A stretch of 64,000 bases of DNA from CAVPNY01 sp963706905. Lineage in GTDB: Bacteria; Chloroflexota; Anaerolineae; Anaerolineales; UBA4823. The notes below the pieces were generated by a model. It did not search any database and had not been told where the DNA came from. It was given only the letters and a program-made list of their open reading frames with translations. Position 1 is the first letter of the stretch. The number at the start of each line of letters is the position of its first letter. The translations under genes were made by a program, and so were the position numbers. Location of the stretch: contig CAVPNY010000012.1 of the NCBI GenBank assembly GCA_963706905.1, positions 757,739-821,738 of the forward strand, written 5' to 3'. This document shows positions 19,832 through 27,788 of the stretch, in pieces.

Positions 19832-19962
19832 CGATATGATTGCATATCCAGCCATCTCTCCTCTGACCGGCGATCGCTATGCACTGCAACAGCTGATCGG
19901 CATGACCGGTCTGGGTGATCGGCATCACCCGAAATCACTGATCGACATCACTGGAATACGCA

Positions 19963-21397
19963 GATAGTGTATCTTTCCTTCAGGAAAAACGGTTAGCGAG
20001 AAGAGCAGTAACGGCATGCAACCCGGTGGTGGAATGGAACAAGACCGCTTTGCGATACCGCTGGCGGAATTCTCGAAACATGCGCTCCAAAGGGCTGGTG
20101 GTACGCAGCATATGAGCTGGCCAGTTCTCGCCATGCAAAGCTGCTTGTTCCTGAACGGCGTAGAACGTCAAGGTATCCTCAAAATCTCTGGTCAGCGTTC
20201 GGATCGCCGCAGCTTGGGGAATGTGCCAAGTTTCGGAGAAAGCTGCAAAGCGCAGGCGAGCTTCAGCTTCGTCCGGAGCCTGCCAAATGCAAGCAGCCGA
20301 GCGCATGAATTCAGTGCGGTAGGAGCGAGCTGCCGGGCGATCCAGTTCAGCCGGAATGCGGATGGCCTGGGCGATATTGCGTAGTTTATGAAACACACAG
20401 CGTTGCAGGGGCACCTGCCAATAGACATTTTCATAAGCGGGTCGAAAACCGGTAGCGCCATCCGAGACCAACAAGGCCAAGCCATTTTCCGGGGTAAGCC
20501 CGGCTTCATACAGTGCTTCCAAGAATTTCTGCCAACTGGCGATATCTTCGCCGTCCGCTCGCATCCAGGCCAACAATTGGGTGCGACCGGTGGTCGGCCA
20601 AACGCCTTGCGCCGCCAGGATCGGTATCTTCTTGGCTTGTTTCACCAGGCGGATCCGTCCGATCTGATCGATTTGGGTTTCTCCACTCGTGAACATCACG
20701 GTGATCCAAATCCCATCCACCCGCACCACCGGGGGAACTTCGCCTGCCCCCAACCAGCGAAAGCAGCTTCCGGCAGAGCCAAGCGCAAGGACCCGTCGGT
20801 TGAGCGTGCGCAATCCAACCGAACTATGCAGCCGACCGTCCAGATCGACTTTGATTTGCCGATAGCTCAGCCCGCGTCCATATTCAGCCTGGATGTCCAA
20901 CTCAAGATCGTCCCAGATGCGCTGCCCAGGTCGCAGTGTTTGGTACTTCAGGTGCACATACCCACCACACTGGCATTTGGCTTGCGGTACCTGCACGTTT
21001 ACTCGACCCCAGTGCAGGGCCAACTGGCGCTGGTAATGCCCATTGCGCCGAAAATCTTGCCGTTGATGGCTTCGGCACCGGCTACAATACACACCGCTCT
21101 CTTTTCGCTTAGCCCGGCGCCTGCGTACATACCGCTTGCGACCTAACATGCGATCCAGTTCCGTTTCTAGGCTCTCTTCCAGGCAGCGACTAACCAGGTG
21201 AAGGATCATGCTTCTCATCTGTTCGACTAATCCAAAGACAAATTCCGTTGAACCGCTTTCTGGTACTTGCAGAGGTAGCTTACCTATGTGTACAATTGCC
21301 ATGACTTGGTCTCCTGTCGTTTGTGAGGTGGAAACCACATTCTACAGGATGATCAAGTCCCTTTTTTATCTTTTTCCTGAACGAAAGATACAGTTCC
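19963..21397. mobile_element. IS256/Mutator-like insertion sequence, complete
   Basis: 1435 bp. Inverted repeats TGTATCTTTCCTTCAGGAAAAA at 19968-19989 and its near-perfect complement at 21371-21392 (one mismatch), extending less perfectly to the ends. It is flanked by the 8-bp direct repeat AATACGCA (19955-19962 and 21398-21405), the duplication size usual for IS256. The left copy of that repeat is the last 8 bases of IS21, so this element landed exactly on the IS21 right terminus. Confidence 0.85.
19980..21302 (-). CDS. Mutator/IS256-superfamily transposase
   Basis: 440 residues from ATG 21302 (MAIVHIGKLPLQVPE), chosen because AGGAG lies 8 bases upstream. A 12-codon extension has none. The N-terminal half has a cysteine-rich segment (YCSRCRSHQRQDFRRNGHY, then KCQCGGYVHLKY), possibly zinc-binding. 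The catalytic half has VDGIWITV (first Asp), LALLVSDGATGF (second Asp) and PLQRCVFHKLRNIA, the H-rich signature of mutator transposases, with a late Glu near LERMFREFRQRYR. Intact. Exact IS family is inferred from motifs and the 8-bp duplication. Confidence 0.85.
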   Translation of the reverse strand: MAIVHIGKLPLQVPESGSTEFVFGLVEQMRSMILHLVSRCLEESLETELDRMLGRKRYVRRRRAKRKESGVYCSRCRSHQRQDFRRNGHYQRQLALHWGRVNVQVPQAKCQCGGYVHLKYQTLRPGQRIWDDLELDIQAEYGRGLSYRQIKVDLDGRLHSSVGLRTLNRRVLALGSAGSCFRWLGAGEVPPVVRVDGIWITVMFTSGETQIDQIGRIRLVKQAKKIPILAAQGVWPTTGRTQLLAWMRADGEDIASWQKFLEALYEAGLTPENGLALLVSDGATGFRPAYENVYWQVPLQRCVFHKLRNIAQAIRIPAELDRPAARSYRTEFMRSAACIWQAPDEAEARLRFAAFSETWHIPQAAAIRTLTRDFEDTLTFYAVQEQAALHGENWPAHMLRTTSPLERMFREFRQRYRKAVLFHSTTGLHAVTALLANRFS

Positions 21398-21407
21398 AAT
21401 ACGCACC

Positions 21408-22194
21408 GAGAGTGGATTGATTTCTGGGTTAGAATAGAAGAATGCAAACCTGTCCGAAATGTCAACAAACCACGCGGCAGAACCGAACCGGAAAAACCGA
21501 ATTGGGTGCCCAAAGGTATCTGTGCATGCACTGTAAGTGCAAATACACGCCAGAGCCCAAACCGAGAGGCTATCCAGAAGACATGCGCAAGCAAGCCCTG
21601 CAGCTGTATGTGGATGGGATGAACTTGCGTCGCATTGGGCGACACCTGGGCATCCATCATGGCACTGTCTCATCCTGGGTCCAAGCGCATGCTGCCAGTT
21701 TGCCGGAAGCGCCTTTACCAGAAGAAGTAAAAGAGGCAGAGATGGATGAGCTGTTCACTTTTATCGGCAACAAAAAACAGGATCTACATCCTCACGCTCG
21801 TAGACCGGCACACGCGTTGTTATCTGGGCTGGAAAGTGGTCTGGGAACGCACTCAGCAAGCGATCCAGGAGATGGTGGATGAAGCTCCTAAGGCGAAATG
21901 CTATTACAGCGATGCCTTTGATGCCTATGACCGCCTGTGGTACCACTTCGGCAGATATGAAGTGTCTGAAGGGAAAACCGATACCTACTCGGTCGAAGGT
22001 GATAATGCCGAGTTGCGACATTACCTGGCTCGTCTGGCAAGATCGTCGCGTTGTTTCTCGCGCTGTCCCTTGGCACTCGAATGTGCCCTGCGCTTGTTTG
22101 TCTATTGTTACAACAGCCGCCAGCTGTACAAGCATCGCTTCCCTGCCTATCCTGCCCATGTCATGGAGTTCATAAACCCATGAGTTTATCCACC
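21408..22194. mobile_element. IS1-family insertion sequence
   Basis: 787 bp, close to the classic IS1 size. Subterminal inverted repeats GTGGATTGATTTCTGGGTT (from 21412) and, on the other strand, GTGGATAAACTCATGGGTT (ending 22193). It is flanked by the 8-bp direct repeat TACGCACC (21400-21407 and 22195-22202). This repeat spans the IS21 right terminus and the first bases of its flanking duplication, so IS1 also inserted at the end of IS21. Confidence 0.8.
21442..22183 (+). CDS. IS1-family transposase, two overlapping frames
   Basis: The first frame (21442-21882) gives an N-terminal zinc finger (CPKCQQTT...CMHCKCKY), a helix-turn-helix (MNLRRIGRHLGIHHGTVSSW) and EMDELFTFIGNKK. The second frame (21746-22183) continues NRIYILTLVDRHTRCYLGW, YYSDAFDAYD and GDNAELRHYLARLARSSRCFSR, the IS1 DDE core. 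The junction is an A6 run at 21772-21777. The second frame is +1 relative to the first, unlike the -1 shift of E. coli IS1. Either +1 (or -2) recoding occurs here, or one A is extra, in which case a single continuous gene results. Confidence 0.82.
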
Positions 22195-22207
22195 TACGCA
22201 CCCTGGA

Positions 22208-22594
22208 ACACGGATATCACAAATTTCATGTATAATAACGAAATATACTTACGTTCAGGTATAAATTTTTCTATCAGGCGTTGTAACGGCAAATCTGGCA
22301 AATAGGTTTGACCGATAATCTCAGTAAGTGGACTTTTCGTGTGAAGAAACCTCAGTCGGGTGGCAGGTCTGGCAAAATCACAAGATATTCGGATAGCGAT
22401 GTAGCGGATGAAAAGAGGAAGGCCAGGAATTAACACCGAATAGGTCAAGTGCAAACTGCATCGGGTTAGTTATGAACATGCTCGATAATCGTTTGTAATG
22501 CAGGAATATCACAAGAGAGTTTGATTCTGAGACGGTTATACTAACTACCAGCAGCCGAAACTCGCCCGGTGAGAGTTCGGCTGTTTATTTTTAT
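22208..22594. other. Gene-free interval between the IS stack and recX
   Basis: 387 bp without a credible reading frame. It has a TATAAT hexamer at 22231-22236, AT-rich sequence, and a strong hairpin with U-tract at its 3' end (22552-22592). A transcript of about 340 nt from that -10 to the hairpin is possible. I did not recognise signature segments of RNase P RNA, tmRNA or SRP RNA. The left boundary is the original flank of the IS21 target. Confidence 0.4.
22552..22592 (+). terminator. Intrinsic terminator-like hairpin immediately before recX
   Basis: Stem CAGCCGAA(A)CTC / GAG..TTCGGCTG with a GC-rich loop, followed by TTTATTTTT. The recX ATG follows at 22595, two bases after the U-tract, leaving no room for a ribosome binding site. 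It either ends an upstream transcript or acts as an attenuator for recX. Confidence 0.7.
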
Positions 22595-23275
22595 ATGGTA
22601 CATGTCGTTACTGCCTTAAGAGCACAGAAGCGTAATCCCAATCGGATCAATGTTTATCTAGATGGGGAGTTTAGTTTCGGATTATCAAGAATTGTGGCTG
22701 CTTGGTTATCTGTTGGGCAAGCGATCAGTGATGAGAAAATATTGACATTGAAGAATGAGGACGAATTGGAAGTTGCATATCAACAAGCATTGAAATTCAT
22801 TAGTTATCGCAGCAGATCTTCAAGCGAGATAGAAAAGTTCTTATCTGATAAAGGGACAAACCAGGACACGATCCATCAAACTATCAACCGTATGGAACGA
22901 AGTGGCATTGTTGATGACAACCGTTTCGCTCAAGATTGGACGGATAATCGGAGCACGTTTCGACCACGCAGTCGACGGGCAGTGAGACAGGAACTTCGTA
23001 GGAAGGGCATTTCAGACGAAGTGATCGAATTGACATTAAACGATATGTTACCCGAAGAAGAACTGGCATATCATGCGGGTGTGACATATTCTCGCAAATT
23101 AACAGAATCAGACAGGTTTGAATTCTTCCGAAGGTTGGGTGGATTTCTCGCTCGCCGAGGCTTTACCTATGATGTCATCAAGCCAGTTGTAACACGTATT
23201 TGGGAGGAAAAGGCTTCTAGTCATTCGAAGGTCATCGATAATAATGCAATTGAACAAGACAACGAAACGAGGTAA
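22595..23275 (+). CDS. recX: Recombination regulator RecX
   Basis: RecX modulates RecA filament growth. 226 residues with N-terminal RINVYLDGEFSFGLS, the three-helix tandem repeats typical of RecX (ALKFISYRSRSSSEIEKFLSDKG; DNRFAQDWTDNRSTFRPRSRRAVRQELRRKGI) and a C-terminal FLARRGFTYDVIKPVV. The ATG at 22595 lacks a Shine-Dalgarno sequence and no internal start is near, so translation initiation is unusual. It ends 5 bp before rny and is probably cotranscribed with it. recA itself is not in the window. Confidence 0.88.
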   Translation: MVHVVTALRAQKRNPNRINVYLDGEFSFGLSRIVAAWLSVGQAISDEKILTLKNEDELEVAYQQALKFISYRSRSSSEIEKFLSDKGTNQDTIHQTINRMERSGIVDDNRFAQDWTDNRSTFRPRSRRAVRQELRRKGISDEVIELTLNDMLPEEELAYHAGVTYSRKLTESDRFEFFRRLGGFLARRGFTYDVIKPVVTRIWEEKASSHSKVIDNNAIEQDNETR

Positions 23276-23280
23276 TTTCG

Positions 23281-24810
23281 ATGAACACAGTTGGTTGGTT
23301 AGTAATCATCATCATTGCATTAGCAGGTGGGGCTGCCGTTGGTTATTTCATTAAGCAGAGGCAAATCACTCAAATTAGACAAAAGGAACAGGAGGAGGCG
23401 GAAAATATCATCAATAAGGCCAATGAGGAGGCGCGTAGCGTCATACTCCAGGCCAAAGACAAGGCATTGGAAACCCGCCAGACTGCAGATGCAGAGGTTT
23501 CCCGCCGTCGCAATGAACTAAGTCGAGAAGAAGACCGATTACAGAAACGTAGAGAAGATCTTGATGGTCGCACTGATCGCCTTGATAAACGAGAGCAAAC
23601 CTTAAATAAACGCCAGAGTCTTGTCGATAAACGCGCCAATGATATCGAGAAAATGTACACCCAGGAATTGGAAGAACTCCAACGCGTCTCTCAAATGTCG
23701 GAAGATGAAGCACGAACCATTTTGTTAGCAGAGGTTGAAAAAGAAGCTCGCGCCGACATGGCGCGCATTATCCGCCAAGTAGAAGCAGAAGCACGCGAGG
23801 AAGGGGAAACTCGTGCCCGAAAATTGATCGCCAGTGCCATTCAACGGGTTGCTTCAGAACATGTTTCCGAGGTAACTACATCCTTTGTTCCACTGCCGTC
23901 AGATGAGATGAAAGGTCGCATTATTGGTCGCAATGGGCGAAATATCCACGCATTCGAACAGGCGGCGGGTGTGGATGTCATTGTCGATGACACTCCAGAA
24001 GCGATTACCATTTCTTGCTTTGATACCGTCCGCCGGGAGGTAGCTGTCCGATCTATGGCAAAACTTGTCATCGATGGTCGAATTCACCCTGCGCATATTG
24101 AGAAAATCGTTAAACGTGAACGTGAGGAAGTCGAACGGATTATTGCCGAATCTGGAGAGCAAGCTGCCTATGATGCCGGCGTCCCAGGTTTACATCCTGA
24201 AATCACCAAGATGTTAGGCCGGCTAAAGTTCCGCACCTCTTATGGACAAAATCAACTTGCCCATGCTGTCGAGACTGCCCAACTGGCAGGCGTGATCGCA
24301 GCCGAGTTAGATGCTGATGTCGAGGCCGCTAAAGCTGGTGCCCTGCTCCACGACCTTGGAAAAGCCATGGATCAAAACGTTGAAGGCACACACGCCATGA
24401 TCGGTGCTGAATTTGCTAAACGTTATGGCGTCCCGGCAAAAGTCGTTAACATGATCGCCTCTCATCACCATGAAGTCGAACAGGAATCAGTTGAGGCAGT
24501 AATTATTGAGGCCGCAGATGCAATATCCGGCGCCCGACCCGGCGCTCGTCGAGAGAGTTTAGAACAATACATCAAACGTGTCCGGGCGCTCGAAGAAATT
24601 GCTGATTCATTTAAAGGCGTCAATCAAAGCTATGCTTTACAAGCAGGACGAGAGGTGCGGATCTTTGTCCGTCCAGAAGAAATCGATGACCTGGATTCAA
24701 TCCGCCTGGCAAGGGATATCGCCCACCAAATTGAAGATACAATGCAATACCCCGGGCAGATCAAAGTGACCGTTATCAGAGAAACCCGAGCCGTCGATTA
24801 TGCTAAATAA
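23281..24810 (+). CDS. rny: Ribonuclease Y
   Basis: Membrane-anchored endoribonuclease that starts mRNA decay. 509 residues: N-terminal membrane helix (about 5-24), a long charged coiled coil (about 30-190), a KH domain (GRIIGRNGRNIHAFEQAAGVDVIVDDTPEA) and an HD domain with GALLHDLGKAMD and ASHHHEVE. GAGG lies upstream of the ATG. Intact, directly downstream of recX, and followed by a strong terminator. Confidence 0.96.
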   Translation: MNTVGWLVIIIIALAGGAAVGYFIKQRQITQIRQKEQEEAENIINKANEEARSVILQAKDKALETRQTADAEVSRRRNELSREEDRLQKRREDLDGRTDRLDKREQTLNKRQSLVDKRANDIEKMYTQELEELQRVSQMSEDEARTILLAEVEKEARADMARIIRQVEAEAREEGETRARKLIASAIQRVASEHVSEVTTSFVPLPSDEMKGRIIGRNGRNIHAFEQAAGVDVIVDDTPEAITISCFDTVRREVAVRSMAKLVIDGRIHPAHIEKIVKREREEVERIIAESGEQAAYDAGVPGLHPEITKMLGRLKFRTSYGQNQLAHAVETAQLAGVIAAELDADVEAAKAGALLHDLGKAMDQNVEGTHAMIGAEFAKRYGVPAKVVNMIASHHHEVEQESVEAVIIEAADAISGARPGARRESLEQYIKRVRALEEIADSFKGVNQSYALQAGREVRIFVRPEEIDDLDSIRLARDIAHQIEDTMQYPGQIKVTVIRETRAVDYAK

Positions 24811-24842
24811 TCAACGCCAATTGGGATAATAAGAATCTTACT

Positions 24843-24874
24843 CTGGTGTCGATCTCAAATCGGCACCAGTTTTT
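24843..24874 (+). terminator. Rho-independent terminator after rny
   Basis: An 11-bp stem (CTGGTGTCGAT / ATCGGCACCAG, one G-U pair), 5-nt loop, then TTTTT. The converging minus-strand hydrolase gene ends at 24873, inside the U-tract. Confidence 0.88.
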
Positions 24875-25508
24875 ATTCGACAAGGAATGGGTTTGTGTTC
24901 CGCTCCACCCCAACCGTCGTTTCAGGTCCATGACCACTCAATAGGCGAGTTTCGTCAGGCAAAGTTAGAATCTGTGATCGGATACTAGCTATTAGAGTCT
25001 CAAAATCTCCACCAGGAAGATCAGTTCTGCCAATGCTTCCGTTAAAAATTACATCACCACAAAACAGAACATTTTCACCCGAACAATAAAACATAACATG
25101 ACCCTGTGTATGACCAGGAGCGTGGCAGACTATAAGTGTATTACTTCCTATATAGAGGGTTTGACCATGTGCCAGGTCGATGGTTGGTTCTGGACCCGGA
25201 TCGATTTGCATGCCGAAAAGAGGTGCACCACCTTGGAAGCGCCACAAAGGATAGTCAGCAGGATGTAAGGCTACTGGCGGTGGAGGAGTGCATCGATCAG
25301 CTACAGAGCCCGAGCCAGCCAGATGATCAAAATGTGCATGCGTTAACCAGATATTACTTATCCGCCAGCCTTGTTTCTCGGCCTCGCCTACAATTAGATC
25401 TCCACGGTCTGCCGGATCGATTACTACCGCCTCTCCGGTTTCAGGATCAGCGATTAAATAGGTGTTGGTCTGAACAGGGCCTAGAGTAAATGTGGCTATA
25501 GATAACAT
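24873..25508 (-). CDS. Metallo-beta-lactamase-fold hydrolase, glyoxalase II-like
   Basis: 211 residues. The zinc-binding motif THAHFDHLAGSG (THxHxDH), then PGHTQGHVMF, FCGDVIFNGSIGRTDLPGGD and the final LLSGHGPETTVGVERNTNPFL match the compact glyoxalase II/YcbL group that hydrolyses thioesters such as S-lactoylglutathione. Actual substrate is unknown. Stand-alone gene convergent with rny. Confidence 0.85.
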   Translation of the reverse strand: MLSIATFTLGPVQTNTYLIADPETGEAVVIDPADRGDLIVGEAEKQGWRISNIWLTHAHFDHLAGSGSVADRCTPPPPVALHPADYPLWRFQGGAPLFGMQIDPGPEPTIDLAHGQTLYIGSNTLIVCHAPGHTQGHVMFYCSGENVLFCGDVIFNGSIGRTDLPGGDFETLIASIRSQILTLPDETRLLSGHGPETTVGVERNTNPFLVE

Positions 25509-25545
25509 AAAATTTCCAAGAGTAAGTTGAATATTTGGTCCCCCG

Positions 25546-26234
25546 TCAATGGGGAGCTTGTCTGCCTTGAATCCATATGACTATGAAAAAAAGAAAACCT
25601 GCCAACAAGCCAAAGATACCTACGTACCTTGATGCCGTCCCACTTAACCCAAACAAGTCTCGCCAGTAGAGTTCGATTGGTTGGATTGCAATCGGATCCC
25701 GGCTTCTTAGATTCTGGGGCACTGATTTATCCACCACATATAACCAGGCGCTCCCCTGAAAATCCCCTTCGACAAGGGAATTGACGTTCCAATAAAAAAC
25801 CACTTCCCCACCGGGCCGGAAAGGTTGACCAACAATCCCAAGTGGTTTCACATCTATCCCAGCTAGCTCTAATCGAGCTTCCGCTAGCTTAGCTTGACTC
25901 CTCATTAACTTCCACTTTATTAACTACCACATTTTGAAAAGAATTTGAAAATCTGGCTTTTGTTGAAGGTTGAGAGACACCCAAGCGATCATTCTTTTTG
26001 TCCAAATCAAACGAAAAGCTTAATGATCGAAATATCCCCGATGGGATTGTGAGAATCCCACTCCAGGGTTATTCTCCCATAGCCAGGAACAGATAGATGG
26101 CGAGATTCAAGTGACGGAGGCCAGACACCCCATGATAATATCCCTATCGATAGAGTGAACCAGACGCCGAGTAAACAATATTGCAACTTCTTGCCTTGCA
26201 CGGCGGTATTATACTCGATAGAAAGGTAGTACAA
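25546..26234 (-). pseudogene. Membrane-anchored protein of unknown function, two frame breaks as read
   Basis: Three minus-strand frames join into one 228-residue product if two single bases are removed. The N-terminal frame (26234-26007) has a membrane helix (CLLGVWFTLSIGILSWGVW). The middle frame (FDLDKKNDRLGVSQPSTKARF...) starts at a T4 run near 26016 and ends near 25900. The C-terminal frame (25905-25546) has an extracytoplasmic domain (FRPGGEVVFYWNVNSLVEGDFQGSAWLYVVDKSVPQ) and a second helix (YVGIFGLLAGFLFFIVIWI). A GTG at 26201 is an alternative start. The net length being a multiple of three after two corrections favours one real gene. Family not recognised. Confidence 0.55.
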
Positions 26235-26259
26235 ATCCGTCGATCGATCGCTTGACTAC

Positions 26260-26288
26260 TTGGTTATCCGGGGAAAGCATGCTAAACT
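26260..26288 (+). promoter_or_regulatory. Candidate tnaA promoter
   Basis: -35 TTGGTT (26260-26265), 17-bp spacer, -10 TAAACT (26283-26288), 31 bp before the tnaA ATG. A divergent minus-strand TATAAT (near 26213-26218) serves the opposite gene. No tnaC-like leader peptide was seen in the short upstream region. Confidence 0.5.
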
Positions 26289-26319
26289 GGAATTGTCGTC
26301 AAACTAAAGGAGCGTGAAT

Positions 26320-27696
26320 ATGGCTACCCACCCACCCGAACCATTCCGAATCAAAATGATCGAACCTATTCGTTTGATCGACCGTCAGGACAGGGCAGAA
26401 GCACTCCGCAAGGTTCACTACAATCTATTTGGGTTGCGCGCGGAAGATATATTCATAGACTTATTAACCGACTCAGGAACAGGATCGATGAGTCAGCACC
26501 AATGGGCAGCGATAATGTCGGGGGATGAGTCTTATGCCGGTGCTCGGTCCTTTTTTCGCTTGCAAGAAGCTATCCATGATATTTTTGGCTTTCCCTATTT
26601 TGTCCCAACCCACCAGGGTCGCGCTGCAGAAAATATCCTTTGTGCAATATTTGTAAAGCCAGGGGATTGCATCCCATCCAATATGCACTTTGATACCACC
26701 GACGCGAATATCCGAGCCAGGAGTGGGCGTCCGGTGAATTTAGTTGGTGAGACTGCTTATGATCCAACTTACCAGCATCCCTTCAAAGGCAACATGGACC
26801 TAGACAAGCTGCAATCGTTCATCGAGCAAGTGGGCACTGAGCAAATTCCCTTTGGAATGTTGACAATCACTAATAACTCTGGAGGAGGACAGCCAGTATC
26901 GCTAGATAACATTCGACAGGTGTCTCAAATTTACCGTCATTTCGGAATCCCTTTTTTTATCGATGCCTGCCGTTATGCCGAAAACGCGTTCTTTATCAAG
27001 CAACGTGAACCAGGTTACAGTCAGAAAAGCACATTGGAGATTGCCCGGGAAATCTTTACCTTTGCAGATGGAGCCACCATGAGTGCCAAGAAAGACGCCA
27101 TAGTTAATATTGGTGGTTTCCTGGCAATGAACGACCCTGATATGTACCAGAAGGCGTGCAATGAATTGATTCTACGCGAAGGCTTTCCTACTTATGGTGG
27201 ATTAGCGGGACGAGATCTAGATGCAATTGCCGTAGGTTTACGGGAAGGTTTAGACGAGCAGTACTTGGCTTATCGGTTGGGACAAACAGCTTACCTGGCA
27301 CAACGTCTGGTTGAAAATGACATCCCGATTATCGAACCTGCAGGAGGCCATGCCGTATATCTCGATGCCGGCAATTTGCTATCTCATATCCCCCATTCTG
27401 AATTTCCAGGACAAGCACTCTCCATAGCGCTATACCTGGAAGGAGGTATTCGGAGTATAGAGATCGGTTCGGTGATGTTCGCCTATAAAGATTCTGCTTC
27501 AAGTAAGATGATTTATCCTAAAATGGAATTGGTTCGATTGGCTATTCCGCGCCGGGTTTACACGCAAAGCCATTTCGATTACGTCGCCGACACTATTATT
27601 CGGGTTGCATCACATAAAGAGGATCTGCGTGGTCTGAGGATTACCTATCAACCTGCTCTACTCCGTCACTTTACTGCTCACTTCGAACTATTATAG
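26320..27696 (+). CDS. tnaA: Tryptophanase (L-tryptophan indole-lyase)
   Basis: PLP enzyme that splits tryptophan to indole, pyruvate and ammonia. The start ATG 26320 is preferred to GTG 26314 because AAAGGAG ends 7 bases upstream. 458 residues. Seen: YAGARSFFRLQEA, PTHQGRAAENIL, NNSGGGQPVS, IDACRYAENAFF and the PLP lysine in MSAKKDAIVNIGG. The paralogue tyrosine phenol-lyase has Arg in VRSMERG where tryptophanase has Ile. Here the text is IRSIEIGS, and the C terminus LRHFTAHFELL also resembles TnaA. So tryptophanase is preferred. No adjacent permease or regulator. Confidence 0.85.
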   Translation: MATHPPEPFRIKMIEPIRLIDRQDRAEALRKVHYNLFGLRAEDIFIDLLTDSGTGSMSQHQWAAIMSGDESYAGARSFFRLQEAIHDIFGFPYFVPTHQGRAAENILCAIFVKPGDCIPSNMHFDTTDANIRARSGRPVNLVGETAYDPTYQHPFKGNMDLDKLQSFIEQVGTEQIPFGMLTITNNSGGGQPVSLDNIRQVSQIYRHFGIPFFIDACRYAENAFFIKQREPGYSQKSTLEIAREIFTFADGATMSAKKDAIVNIGGFLAMNDPDMYQKACNELILREGFPTYGGLAGRDLDAIAVGLREGLDEQYLAYRLGQTAYLAQRLVENDIPIIEPAGGHAVYLDAGNLLSHIPHSEFPGQALSIALYLEGGIRSIEIGSVMFAYKDSASSKMIYPKMELVRLAIPRRVYTQSHFDYVADTIIRVASHKEDLRGLRITYQPALLRHFTAHFELL

Positions 27697-27788
27697 ATTT
27701 TCAGAGGCAGGTGGTTTTACTTTCTGGGAAGACATGGGACTTTCCTTATAATTTCAAAAAAGCGTAAGCTTAATGGAACTATAAAACG

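Larger units (their letters stand above)
17358..19962. mobile_element. IS21-family insertion sequence (2.6 kb), coding genes damaged
   Basis: Ends read TGCATAATCC on the left and, reverse-complemented, TGCGTATTCC on the right. The flanks carry a 7-bp direct repeat CCCTGGA at 17351-17357 and 22201-22207; the right copy is displaced because IS256-like and IS1 elements entered at the right terminus. Both ends hold subterminal GCCGATC repeats at 22-23 bp periods: 17375, 17398, 17421, 17443 and, inverted, 19895, 19917, 19940. Multiple end repeats are typical IS21 transposase binding sites. istA has a nonsense codon and istB two frame breaks. Confidence 0.85.

Noticed and set aside
20388..21146. 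A 252-codon plus-strand open frame inside the IS256-like element
   Set aside because: Antisense to the transposase with its motifs; no start signal.
22208..22594. tmRNA, RNase P RNA or SRP RNA in the gap before recX
   Set aside because: None of their characteristic conserved segments was seen; kept only as an unassigned transcribed-region candidate.
24811..24842. A short extra gene between rny and its terminator
   Set aside because: Only 32 bp, no start signal.
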